A DNA stretch of 64,000 nucleotides from Mikania micrantha (lineage: Eukaryota; Streptophyta; Magnoliopsida; Asterales; Asteraceae), in contig CM018695.1 of NCBI GenBank assembly GCA_009363875.1, positions 12,620,755 to 12,684,754 of the forward strand, given 5' to 3'. A program made the translations under genes and the position numbers. The notes under the pieces were generated by a model. The model saw only the letters and a program-made list of their open reading frames with translations. It searched no databases and was not told the DNA's origin. The number at the start of each line of letters is the position of its first letter. Within the stretch, counting starts at the first letter, position 1. Positions 31,990 to 44,130 of this stretch are shown here, piece after piece.

Positions 31990-34815
31990 CCGAAATTCAA
32001 CTTGGAGTGACCGAAGTAAATAAGTGCGGGTACTTAAGCTTCATCTTATCTTCCCGTTTCCAGGTGAATTCTGGACCACGCTTCGACTCCCATCATACTT
32101 TGACAATTGGAATTCTACTGCGTTTGAGCTTTTTAACTTCACGGTCCATTATCTCGACTGGTTTTTCAACGAAGTGCATGGTATCATCGACGTGAATGTC
32201 GTCGAGTGGTACCTGAAGATCCTGTTCAGCTAAGCACTTTCTTAAATTGGACACGTGAAACGTCGGGTGTACATTACTAAGTTCAGGAGGAAGTTCCAAC
32301 GTGTAGGCAACCTTCCCGATCCGTTCAAGAATCTTAAAAGGGCCAACATATCGTGGAGCAAGATTACCCTTCTTCCCGAATCGTACGACTCCTTTTCAAG
32401 GTGATACTTTGAGTAATACCATATCATCAACTTCAAACTCTAAAGGTTTCCGTCGCTTGTCCGCGTAACTCTTCTGTTGACTGCGAGCAGCTAACAGATT
32501 GTCGCGAATCTGGTGAATCTTGTCAGTCGTTTCTTGAATAATCTCAGGACCAGTGATCTGCGATTCGCCGACCTCAGTCCAACAAATAGGTGACCGACAT
32601 TTTCTACCATAAAGAGCTTCAAACGGCGCCATACCGATACTCGCGTGATAACTGTTGTTATACGAGAACTCGACTAACGGTAGATGGCTATCCCAGTTGC
32701 CACCGAAATCGATGACACAAGCTCTCAACATATCTTCAAGTGTCTGAATCATTCGCTCCGTCTGTCCATCCGTTTGAGGATGATAAGCGGTGCTAAGATC
32801 CAATCTTGTTTCAAAAGCTTCATGAAGCGTTTCCCAAAATCGTGCCGTGAAACGAGCATCACGATCCGATATTATGCTTAAGGGAATTCCATGTCGACTA
32901 ACAATCTCATCAACGTAGATACGAGCTAATTTCCGCACAGGGTACGCCTCGCGTATTGGTAAGAAATGAGCCGACTTGGTCAATCGATCTATTACACCCA
33001 AATACTATCATTACCACTTGCGGTCCGTGGGAGTTTAGTAATAAATCCATGGATATATTCTCCCACTTCGACATGGGTATTTCTGGTTGCATTAACAATC
33101 CCGAAGGTCGCTGGTGTTCTGCCTTGACTTTAGCGCAGTTAAGGCACTTGGCTACATACTCAGCAATATCCTTCTTCATTCCAGGCCACCAGTACAAGGC
33201 TCTAAGGTCTTGATACATCTTATCAGCACCCGGATGGATTGAGTAACGAGACTTATGAGCTTCATCCAAAATCATCATCCTAAGATCGTCCCTGTTCGGT
33301 ATCCACAACCGATTCAAATAATACATCAAACCATCATCCTTAGTTTCCAATAGTAACTCGGCCCCGCAAGACATCTCATCTTTTAGGCTATCTTGAGCCA
33401 ATGAGTGTTGTTGGGATGTGAGAACATCATTATGGAGGTTAGTGTGCACTCGGACACTATGGATTTGAACATGACTCTTGCGGCTAAGCGCATCTGCTAC
33501 TACATTCGCTTTACCAGGATGGTAGCGAATTTCACAGTCATAATCATTCAACAGTTCAACCCATCTCCGTTGTCTCATATTAAGTTCTTTCTGATTAAGT
33601 ATGTGCTGCAAGCTTTTATGATCGGTAAAGACTACACACTTCGTGCCATAAAGATAATGTCTTCATATCTTCAAAGCAAACACGACTGCACCAAGTTCCA
33701 AGTCATGTGTAGTGTAGTTCTTCTCATGAATTTTCAACTGTCTTGATGCATATGCCACAACCTTTCCCCGTTGCATGAGAACACAACCGAGACCTAGGTT
33801 GGATGCATCACAGTAAACCACAAAATCATCATTCCCGTCAGGCAGTGTCAAGACAGGAGCATCACAAAGTTTCTGCTTCAAGGTCTGAAATGCCTCTTCT
33901 TGCTTTGGTCCCCACTCATAAGGTTTATTCTTTTGAGTCAAAGAAGTGAGAGGGACAGCAATCCTGGAGAAGTTCGAAATAAACCGCCGATAATAACCGG
34001 CAAGTCCAAGAAATGATCGAATCTTCGTTGGTGTCTTCGGTGTACTCCAATTCTTAACCGCATCAATCTTTGCAGGATCCACGTGAACTCCCTTTTCATT
34101 GACTATGTGTCCCAAGAATTGAACTTCCTTAAGCCAGAATTCACAGTTAGAGAATTTGGCATACAACCGTTCTTCTCTTAGGATCTCCAAAACCAACTTA
34201 AGTTGTTGCTCGTGTTCTTCTTTGCTCTTAGAGTATATCAGAATATCATCGATAAATACAATCACAAATTTATCCAAGTATGGCATGCAAACACGGTTCA
34301 TGAGATCCATGAAAACCGCTGGTGCATTGGTAAGACCGAAAGGCAATACCAAAAATTCATAATGACCATATCTTGTTCTGAAAGCTGTCTTGGGAATATC
34401 ATCATCATGTACACGAAGCTGATGATACCCAGACCTAAGATCGATCTTCGAAAACCATGCCGAGCCTTGAAGTTGATCGAAAAGATCATCGATGTGTGGC
34501 AGAGGATACCGATTCTTAATGGTCAGCTTGTTCAATTCGCGGTAGTCGATGCACATTCGGAATGACCCATCCTTCTTCTTGACAAACAGGACCGGTGCGC
34601 CCCATGGCGAATGGCTTGGGCGAATGAGTCCTTTATCAGTCAGTTCTTGTAGTTGGCTCGCCAATTCTTGTAACTTCGAAGGCGCAAGTCTGTAAGGAGC
34701 TTTGGCGACTGGGTTTGCACCAGGTACTAAATCAATTCGAAATTCTACTTGACGTTCTGGTGGAAGACCCGGAAAATCGTCTGGAAATACTTCAGAAAAA
34801 TCTCTTATCACAGGT
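31990..34815 (-). pseudogene. Gypsy pol: RT, RNase H, integrase, chromodomain-like tail (broken)
   Basis: Read on the minus strand. Reverse transcriptase from about 34815 (VKKKDGSFRMCIDYRELNK; catalytic FIDD in IVFIDDILIYS near 34240); RNase H (YCDASNLGLG near 33820); integrase HHCC finger (near 33240-33130) and DDE core (DRLTKSAHF, SDRDARF, TAYHPQTDGQTER) from about 32990; then a chromodomain-like end (VEIMDREVKKLKRS near 32150). In a live element this converts RNA to DNA and inserts it. Breaks: TGA for the expected Trp after FALKI (33663), a one- or two-base frameshift near 33000, TGA for Trp after LLKVSP (near 32397), and TGA for Arg after IVKV (near 32090). Upstream, the frame runs into unrelated nested LTR sequence, so the protease and gag are lost. 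Confidence 0.9.
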
Positions 34816-34854
34816 TGGGATGGAAGATGAAGAGGATGAACAGTAGGCAGACGC

Positions 34855-35345
34855 AGGTTTGTGAAAAGGGGAAGGAGCCGAACCTTTCGGAGCTGGAAAG
34901 GGGATAGCCGAACCCTAGCTGGGCTGAGTTGCATGGTTCACGAACCTGTAAAGTTCTGCGAACCTGGAACCTTGGGCGAAGCTCCTCTCCACGAACCAAG
35001 CATCATGTGGGCCGAACCCTCGACCTAGTCAAACGTGCAGCCGAACCAATGAAGTCAGCGAACCATTCTTATGGACGATCCTATCCTGTTGGCCGAACCT
35101 TTGAATGGGCCAAACCCTACCCAAGACCGAACCCCATGATCACCGAACTTTATGATGAACGAACCATTTCCATGTAAAACTTGCAGGTGGCCGAACCTTA
35201 TGCTTAAGCCCTAGGAGTCACGAACCTATTTCCCAGCCGAACCCAAGCATCACGAACATGTACATTGACCGAACCCTTGGACGAACCTTAAGATGCTGAA
35301 ACCTAGTTGGGCCGAGCCTACTCTGATGATCCATAGGTTCGCTGG
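34855..35345 (+). repeat. CCGAACC short-motif zone in the nested LTR
   Basis: About 18 GCCGAACC, ACGAACC or GCGAACC words in 490 bases with irregular spacing (about 15-35 bases). The motif has the same sense as in the host element's LTR. Reading frames here are artefacts. Confidence 0.75.
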
Positions 35346-36765
35346 TTCATGCTCATTAAACTTAGTTATTAAAGAAAATGGGGATTCTAGGGTTGTTGAG
35401 TGCATGAGAGCAACACCTATGTGTGAGTGCATGGGAATAACACCTTGTGTGTATGCATGGAAAACATTTAAGGCTCACATTAATGATAAGTGTAATTAAA
35501 ATAATCATGGATTAGGTTATCAATAACAAGGGTTTTCTTTAAAACACCCTAACAATTCATTTTGGGATGTTAATATCTATTGATTTAACTTGGGAAAATT
35601 ATTATGAAACCATGTAGATCAAAATAAAGGCTTAAAGGTTGGAGTGTGGTTTAATTACTAACACTTAAACCTTAAGAAGAATCATAATACGTATAACTTA
35701 ATTGGATGACTTCAGTTGATTAGCCATGTTGGACTATTCAAAGATTTTGATTGTGATAAATTGGAAATCAAAGATCTGCAATGGGGCCGAAGTGGGCCCA
35801 ATGGGCTTTACTTAAGCCCATCCTATGATTAAACGCCATTTTAATTAAATTAATGATGTTCTAATAAAAGAAAATGATTTATAAACTTGATTGAATTAAA
35901 ATAAATGTTTTTGAATTAATAGCTAGTTTAGAGTAAATTAAATTTAAAAACATGTTAATTTAGGCTTGTTATAGTTAACTGTTGGGGTACGGGTACAAAT
36001 GGGTATTTAAGTTAGACTAGCGAGATTAAATCTTAGAATCACATTAGCAACATAGGACACTTAGTGCACACTGAGACCAAACCCTAGATACGACGACTAA
36101 TACGTATACTTATCGTATTCGAATTCTTTTAAAACAACTCAGGAACTGAAGAAACCTAAGCTACAACAACGAGCGCGCATTTTGTGATAGATCATTTTCA
36201 CAGCAACACAGGGGAGTTCATTGACCCTTTTCTAAACATTTTTGTTTTCACACGCGGGGCTGAGAAGCATGCGTAAACTGTTTTATTAAATGGTTTTACA
36301 TAAATGCTTTTACTTATAAATTGCTTATTATATATGCTTGTTGATACTCCTAGACTCCTGTCTTGGTAATTGCTATGCAGAACTAACTATCAAGTTAATT
36401 AAGTTACTCTTATGAGTAATACCTTAATTCTAAACTCTAAACAAACCCTTAGTTCATCAAGCTCAAATTCAAGAATCTAAATTCAAAGTGGAATCAAAAG
36501 AACTAAAGTTAAAGATCAAATGCAATGGAATCTAATCCAGTGTGTGGATCAGAAAATCTAAGGATCCTAATCAAAAATCTATAATCATTGTGAAATCATT
36601 GAAATTCTAAAGATCAGAAATCAAGAGAATCAAGTGAATCATGGGAATGATAACCGTGTGTGAATCATTGAAATAATGAAATCATTAAAATCTAATGAAA
36701 TCATTAATTGCTTAACTAAGGTGGATGTCAGTTGTATAGAAATCAAGACCACGTGTAACACACGG

Positions 36766-36946
36766 AAAGTCCCGGCATAAATAGTAGACTATTGTAGTCA
36801 AGATATATGGGCAATAACGGAAACTATTAATCAAATCAAAATCAGGAGAATCAAAGAAGATCAAGAATCAAAGGATATCCTTAAAGTCCCGGCATGTACA
36901 GTAGACCAATGGGTCAAGCTGATATGGGTATCATTAAAGTCCCGGC
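36766..36946 (+). repeat. AAAGTCCCGGCA triplet array
   Basis: AAAGTCCCGGCA occurs at 36766, 36883 and 36935. Each copy is followed by a GTAGRCT/GTAGACC word and GGGTCA or GTAGTCA, so the unit is longer than the core. Confidence 0.6.
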
Positions 36947-38050
36947 ACACACAGGTAGGCTCCTTGTGGGTCATGCCTGATATGGGCCACGTGTGAGAGG
37001 GTACAACTTGGACAACCACCAACAACTAAGTCTAATTGATTGAGTCAAACAAGGCCCAATCATCATGTCTTAGTTGTATTTAAATTCTTAGTTATTAGTT
37101 TAATTAAACATTTAATGTTATATTTCTACAAGTACTTTTGGGAAATCATGAATACATGGTGAACTCAAGAGATCAAAGGTAAATCTATTTGTGGAAATCA
37201 GAATCTAAATTGAAGGTGAATGAAGTGAAACACTTAATTATCATTAACGACAATATGCTAAGCAGTCCGGTATGTGGTGGGACGGTGGCTGGGGCTTGTC
37301 CCCTACATATGCCCTATATATAAGCATACTTGATTGGATAGCATAGGTGGTCGTTGATGAGTTTAAGGTTGTCATTTCGGGGGATCAAGGTAAACATTTT
37401 TCAGGGTAATCAAATTCTATGAATCAGATGTTATGGAATCAAAGATGTGGGATGAAATGCTTAATTATCACCAGGAACAATATATCATGTGGTTTGGTAT
37501 GTGGTGGGACGGTGGCTGGGCGGGCGGTAAGTTCGACCCTACATATGCCCTATATATAAGCATACTGAATTGGATGGTATAGGTGGTTAATGGTGAGGTT
37601 AAGGTTGTCATTCAGGTTATTCAAACTCATTTTTATAAAACTACATGAACTCACCAACCATGTGTTGACTTTATTTTTGCATGACTTCTCAGGTGACGAA
37701 CATGTCAACTAAGGAGTTATTCCTTTTGGACTAGGATACCAGTAGAGGACCTAGCTTTTTTTTGGACCGGCATATTTTGGAAGCATCATTATACACATTT
37801 ATTTTGTATATCTTGTGCAGATACAAGATAGAAGATTTATGATGTGATAGTAGATTTACATTGTTAAATTATGAACATAACTGATGTAATTTAACTTTGT
37901 AATTCTATTTTTACTTAGTTGTTTCTTATTTATATATCATGTGCAATGTAAACAATCTGATCATTTCGATTATCACTCACGATATCGTGCCTCGGGAACC
38001 TTCCACCCGTCGGGGAAGTCGATCCGACCCCGCCGGCTCAGGGTGTGACA

Positions 38051-38455
38051 CCTAGGCAAATAATTTCCTAAGCAGTTAATTTCCTAAGCAATTAATTTCC
38101 CAGGCGGGTAGTTCCCTTATTCCTCAATACTGACATCCACCTAATGTACCTTAAATGGTATATGTATAGGGCATATGTAGAAGTCAGTCACAACTGCTTC
38201 AGCCACCAGCCCACCACCTTTACGATACACAATGAGCATGTCCTTATTGAATCATTAGGGCACAATCAATCACATGTAATCAGCAAATAATATATGCAGT
38301 TCGGATATATAGCAGGAGTTCAATTAACATGTAATAAACATATAAGCATGAAATCCTGACTATAATAACTGGTGTATGAAATAGTTTCATACTAGGGTAT
38401 CCTACGGTTATAGACTAGGTCAACCATTTCTAGTAACCTAATTCCCTATAACCCA
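38051..38455 (-). other. Leader of the Gypsy element between primer site and lost gag
   Basis: No frame. It contains another copy (38150-38235) of the module seen in the LTRs at 31400-31690. Confidence 0.4.
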
Positions 38456-38468
38456 GGCTCTGATACCA
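38456..38468 (-). other. Primer binding site TGGTATCAGAGCC
   Basis: The minus strand reads TTGGTATCAGAGCCTGGG three bases downstream of the 5' LTR end, the tRNA-iMet type usual for Gypsy elements. Confidence 0.85.
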
Positions 38469-38471
38469 ATC

Positions 38472-41036
38472 TGTAGCACCCCGATCGATGGCGGAAACGT
38501 CGGGATGCCACGAGGGATGTGTAGATTGTTCATAAGCTCGTGGGCATCTAATTAAATCATCACATATCAATTAATCAACCAAATTAATTACATCAAAAAT
38601 CATGTTCATCATGAGATAGTTACAACAATTACACAAAAGATTTAGCTAAACTAACTAAACTTTAGTCTTCAGAATTTCAATTATTTTAGCTAAGTCCAAG
38701 ACCCTAAGTGATGATGTCCAAAAGATGTAGAGCTATCCTGCTTTACCTACTTCTCCTCGTTCCCTGAAACATGTAGAAAATCAAGTGTCAACTACGAAGT
38801 AGTTGGTGAGTAATCATAAGTTTTTATATTTCAAAATGTTTACAAAATGTTTAAGAAAGTTTATAGTTTTCTAAGAAAATCCACATGGGCACCTGCGAGA
38901 TAATCCAACACACAAACACAAACACACAAACACATAACTCAAATAATCACAAGTAATCAATCACATATATTCAACCAATCTCAATCAACAATATTTCCAA
39001 TGAGTATAAGTGACCATACATGCAATCATTGCGAATGACCGAAGTCAACGACAACGATCCATGGAGTTGTGGTCATCCACGTGACAATACATGTAATCAT
39101 TACGGATGACCGAAGTCAACAACAATGACTCATGGAGTTGTGATAATCCGAGATAATCCATGACAATTGACAAACAATGATAATCCAATAATATGAATAT
39201 CATAATGATAAAATAGGTGTCATCCATGTGTTATCAAAATAATATGTAATTCTGGTATACATGTTCCACCTCCAAGTTTAAATACAAAATAGTTTAAAAA
39301 GGAGGTTATGAGAACTCACCTGAATTCCTTAGATTCAGTGTTTTCGTAATATGCGTGCTCACGTATGTTAAATCAATAGTCAGTCAACAATCTGTCATTA
39401 TCGTGTGATCATGTTCATAAGTATATGCGTTTTATCACAATTAAATGTCCATACATGTTCACTTTTAATCAATAAAGCTTTCGTTCGCTTAGTTTATTTA
39501 ATCTTAGTTAGAATAAACTACCCAGGATTTTATAAGTGACCATCATTCCATTATAGTTCACTCTTGTTACTTTTATATTATCAAAGGGTAATAACAAGTC
39601 TCGAGATACTATGTGTACCCTCATGAATATATATGATAAAGAGTGATGTCTTTAATCATACTCGTATCTATACATGCATGAATATCCATTTAAATTGACC
39701 ACCCACTTTCTAATTATAAAAATTAACTTTTATGTTCAAGGAATCACACTTTGGTTAATTATATAAAAGATGTTTCAACGTATATAATCTAAAATTCTCA
39801 AACTTATGTTTTAGAGAGAGAAAAGGTGGTGGCTCTCATAATTTTACATGCATGCATAGGTATACTTGATTTCCTATGTTCTTTGACTCCTCATTAACCC
39901 TAATTCGGCACTTCGGTTTTGTTAACCATCAATCCAGCGAACCTCGATCAAATTACCCCTAGGTTCGGCTTTAACATAGCCCACAGCCCCTAGGTTCGTT
40001 AGTCTAGGTTCGTAGGTCACCCTTGGTTCGCTTGGTTGCTAAGGTTCGGCCAAGAGAGAAAGGTTCGGCCACCTTCATAGTTGGCTGATGAAAGGTTCAC
40101 TGCCAAGGGAAAGTTCGGCCATCTCGTGGGTTCGCCAATCAGGAACAGGTTCGGCCATCTCGTGGGTTCTCCAATCAGGAACAGGTTCGGCCAAGGTGAG
40201 GTGCGGCCCCCTTAGCCCAGCACCGAAGGTTTGGCCTTCCTTGGGTTCGGTGATGGAAGCCTTGTCCGAAAACAGGTTCGCGACCCACTGGTGGCAGGAG
40301 GTTCGGCCCTGCAACTGGTTCGGCTGGCAGGTGATGCGACTGGCAAAGGGTTCGGCCCTAACCACCTTCACGAACCCTGCAATCCCCATCAGCTATGGTC
40401 ACCACTGAACCTGCTGTTTTCGTCTATGCAACTTCATCATCCTCCTCCTATGTTGTTATAGGTTTTATCTATGGTCTTCCCATACTCACACACATGCAGT
40501 TTATGGTTTTTAAAGTGTAAAAACTTGTTTAAGACATAAGAATATAACTTGGTTAATGTTTAGAGAGATAAACCGAAATAAAATTCAAGATCTACCTCAG
40601 AATGTTGACCAAATTCATAGGTTCTTCGTGGGTTCTTGTTCTCCTCGGTTGTACGATCGTTTGGTCACCAAGATCTCGTGAAACCGTTGAGAAACGAGTG
40701 AGAATTCTTAGAGAGAAGTTAGAGAGAGAGAAGTGGCGGGATTTGTGTCTAGAGAGAGAAAATGGTTTGTGTAAATGAGGAAGAAAGAAAAAGATCTTCT
40801 TTCTTATACCCCGGGTCGATCCCGCGTGCTCGGTCTCGTTTATTCCACGTTAAAAGTGTTAAATGCTCGGTTTTCTCATAAAACATATTTGAAATGAAAT
40901 ACGTTTAAATAATTATGTTTCGTAATAATAAAATGCTTTTAATTAAATTGTTTCGTAAAAACGATTCCGTTTTATTTTCGTTAAATTATTTATTAAATAA
41001 AACGATCTGTTTCAGCTTCGTTTAAGGTTATGATTC
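38472..41036 (-). repeat. 5' LTR of the Gypsy element, truncated
   Basis: It matches 28523-31086 nearly base for base from TGTAGCACCCC to GGTTATGATTC. At 41036 the match stops and a different LTR begins, so about 880 bases of its upstream part are missing. It keeps the TATA box and the CCGAACC zone. Confidence 0.88.
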
Positions 41037-41904
41037 ACTAAGGTGAGTATACGGCCCCTCTTTCAAACTCTTTTACAAGCTTTCAAAATAGGTGGAGAAT
41101 ACATGTTGTTGAGTCAGACATTATTACTTGTACAAACATATTGTGTATGCTGGTTTATTGGACAAACATTAAATGTTGTATCGTAACATAAGTCATCGCA
41201 CAGTCTTACCGTTAATGTATTCACAACGACGTGAGTTTAGTTAGTACTATTTGGTGTGACGAACCCCATGCGGCGCCAATACTGACCGGAGGTCAGGACG
41301 CGTGTAATCTTGACCCATCGCGCCATTGTTTTACGATAGACATGGTGGAGGCTAGAGCAAACAAGCCTAGTTCGGTAGAGACGTAACTGACACTTGGCGA
41401 CTAGGGCTTGGAACAAACATATTATAAACAGCATGACACGTGACAAACATTTTCATATACTTATGTATTGATATCAAAACATGTGAACTCACCAACCTAT
41501 GTGTTGACACTTTTTCTTAACATGTATTCTCAGGTAACTAGCTTGCACTCGGATTCAGGATGCACCTAAGGGATCAAGCACATGAATCACATGCATTCAT
41601 ACCGAGTCTTTTCAAAACAAAAATGATGTTTATGTTGTGTTACAAACTATGTAGTGTCTAACCATTTTACTTTCCGCTGCATTTGAGCAATTTATTATTT
41701 CTGTTGCTTAGACACTTATTATAAATGTTTTAGACTATTTATGATATTCCGTTGCACGACAAATTAATCAGTTTGATTAATGATGCTATTTCAAACGTAC
41801 ATTTCAAACGCATATAGAGTCTTTCTATATGACTGAGAGCTTTGATTCTGGCCACGTCACACCCAGCGGTCTGACACCGCACGTGGGAATTTGGGGGTGT
41901 GACA
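41037..41904 (+). mobile_element. Truncated Gypsy LTR, 3' part
   Basis: Ends ATTTGGGGGTGTGACA at 41904 and carries the conserved module at 41483-41536 (ACTCACCAACCTATGTGTTGAC, then TTCTCAGG). The start is cut at the junction with the 5' LTR. Near 41270-41400 it has a segment that resembles the GTGGTGGGACGG module only faintly. Confidence 0.55.
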
Positions 41905-43010
41905 GATTCCTCATACAAGATTGATGACTCATTGGATTAATCAGGAAGTTTTCACATTAACCATAGAGGTATCTTTGTTGATTATATCGATCACTGAAAC
42001 AGTTTCAAGATGGATTTCTGGTTTAGGAATAGTCAATCCTTGCTAGTGATCATTTAGGTATCACGAAACATAGGAATAGCATATTCGAATAGGTTTAATA
42101 ACTATATTCAATATACTAATATGTCTGTTATCATAAACATCAGATCGTTATTCCAATGATTATATAAACTCTTGTCATTAGTTTGAAACACTTGGATTTA
42201 ACCTAGTATTTCAAGGAATGATCAAGACAATCACAATCATTGTTATAATCAAATGGTTAAAACCATTGTATCTATGATATGGTTTCATGATAACCGGGCA
42301 TTAAAACGGATCAAAACAAGGATTTAAACATTAACATATCGAGTTCTTCGTTTCTAACCATTCCTAGCCATCATCTAGGAAATAATCAACAACAATAACT
42401 ATTGCAGTACGTTCAAAAACTAGATCTAATCCATACATTATCAAACTAGTAGGAGAAGTTGAATCGTTACCCGTTCGAGCGGATTTCCGGCTACAAATGA
42501 TGATCTAACATTGTAGAGATGATCCCCAGCTCAATTTTGGTAATCTGATGGCTTGAAAAGTAGATTTTTATTAGTGAAAATCGATCTGATCGTCCTTGTG
42601 GTGAGTAGGTTCGAGAGAAGAACAAATACGATATATTTTGCATGCAATCTGATGTTTCTAGCTGATCCATTATGATCACCTCTTTGTCACGTACCGCCAA
42701 GAGACCTGAAAGAGGCTTGGCATACCGCGAAGAAATCCAAAGTATTTTAGATATTTTGGACTCATCGCGTACCTCCAGGAGACCTCAAAACCATCTTGGC
42801 GTACCGCGAAAGTTCCAGAATGAAATATCTTCGATTTTTTCTTGTTTTACGATTCTGGAGAATCGGGAACTCCGTTTTTCGCACGGTTTTCACCCACGTT
42901 CACGATTTCTCACGTATTTTCAAATCGTGGAAATTCATCGTAATTTTAATGTGGATTTCAGACAAGAATGACGTGGCTTTTAAATGTAATTGTCACAAAA
43001 TTCGAAGGGT
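41905..43010 (+). mobile_element. LTR fragment, inverted relative of the solo LTR at 24592
   Basis: Reverse-complement similarity to about 25450-26590 is clear, for example TTGATGACTCATT with GATTAATCAGGA, and the GATTCTGGAGAATCGG stretch near 42850. It includes the GCGTACC-type zone at 42690-42815. Both ends are truncated. Confidence 0.6.
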
Positions 43011-43014
43011 TCTA

Positions 43015-44130
43015 TGACATCCTAAAAAATAATAAGAAATTCCAGTGGAATGAAAAGCATGAAAAGACTCTTCAAGACTTAAAAAAAACTTATCATCGCC
43101 ACCGCTGCTGATAAAACTAGAGAATGGAGAACCATTATCTTTGTACTTACTAGTATCCCAAACTACTCTAATTGCATGCAATAATGGTCAAGGATCACAA
43201 AATCCTGTAACTATATAAGTAAGAGCTAATTAGATGCAGAGACCATGTATTTCCACCTTTAAAACTTCATTTAGGTTTGATAATGGCCTCAACAAAACTT
43301 TATCATTACCTTGAGACACATAGAATACATATTAAGACAACCTGCTCTAACAAGTCTATACTTAGGAAACCTAAATTATTAGGAAGAATGACTAAATAAC
43401 TTACTACATAAGGCTAGATCTATGAACCTAGAACAACAATAAAACCATAGGCATTAGAAGATCTTGTGGAAGATTTTGGTAGTGATATCCAGTAAGCATT
43501 AGACTTATAAATCCAAATATTAGATGAGGATAATTAGGAATGGACTCCATTTACAGACGGGGCTTCAAATGTTAGAGGAACATGTCTAGAAATCATACTA
43601 AAATCACCACATGGAGATATAATACCCAATTCATTAGTTATGATTTATAAGAAACTAACAATGAAGAAGAATATGAAGCCTTAATATCGGTACTTCAATT
43701 AGCTAGTGATATGAAAATTAGCTATCTCCATGTATATGTAGACTCCTTGTTATTAGCTAACAATTGTAAGGGATATTATAAAGCAAAAGGAGACAAATTA
43801 GCAAAATATCTTGAGATAGTTAAGGATATTACTAGAAACTTTCATATTTTTAATATCACACAGGTACCTAGGGAAGAAAATGCTAAGTCATACGTCTTGG
43901 AAAATCTTGCTTCATTTCTAAGGAATCCTGAGGGAATAAAGATTTTAATCGTACATATCCTGAGTACAACAATATTTACAGACAACAAAATCAAGTTCTA
44001 GACCCCATAGATTTGGAGAGTCGGGATCCTGAATTAGATAAAATATCCAGGATATCCCCAATAAGACATACCTCTGAACAAGAAAGATACTGGAAAAATA
44101 ATATAATCTTAGAGCTTTTAAGGTCAGCGA
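43015..44130 (+). pseudogene. Tat/Ogre-type Gypsy pol remnant (RNase H and extra RNase H)
   Basis: Conceptual translation gives first the tail of an RT/RNase H domain (FQWNEKHEKTLQDLKK, about 43050-43090), then a second RNase H of the Tat-lineage type: FTDGASNVRGT near 43550, NEEEYEAL near 43660, LHVYVDSLLLANN near 43725, and ITQVPREENAKS near 43855, continuing in one open stretch to 44001. Frame shifts and many stops interrupt the first half. The extra RNase H next to the normal one is the mark of Tat/Ogre Gypsy elements. It ends at 44130 where an LTR end begins. Confidence 0.7.

Larger units (their letters stand above)
34820..38050 (+). mobile_element. Nested Gypsy LTR (5' end truncated) in the gag region
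   Basis: Plus orientation, ending GGCTCAGGGTGTGACA at 38050. It has the conserved LTR module (37645-37695), two GTGGTGGGACGGTGG-type modules (near 37281 and 37501), an AAAGTCCCGGCA triplet array and a dense CGAACC zone. No TG start matching the end was found; the left junction lies in the codons just before the host element's RT, so a deletion removed its start together with gag. No coding sequence. Confidence 0.6.
28523..41036 (-). mobile_element. Tekay-like Gypsy retrotransposon with nested LTR
   Basis: Minus-strand element. 5' LTR (truncated) 38472-41036; primer site 38456-38468; internal region 31963-38471; 3' LTR 28523-31962. The pol order RT-RNase H-integrase-chromodomain-like tail marks it as Ty3/Gypsy, probably the Tekay (Del) chromovirus clade. 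Gag and protease are missing: that space (about 34820-38050) holds a foreign LTR in the opposite orientation. In the first 460 bases the two LTRs differ by about 2% by eye. Confidence 0.85.

Noticed and set aside
34929..35499. Frames on both strands over the CGAACC zone
   Set aside because: Open only because the motif lacks stop codons; there is no start context or domain.
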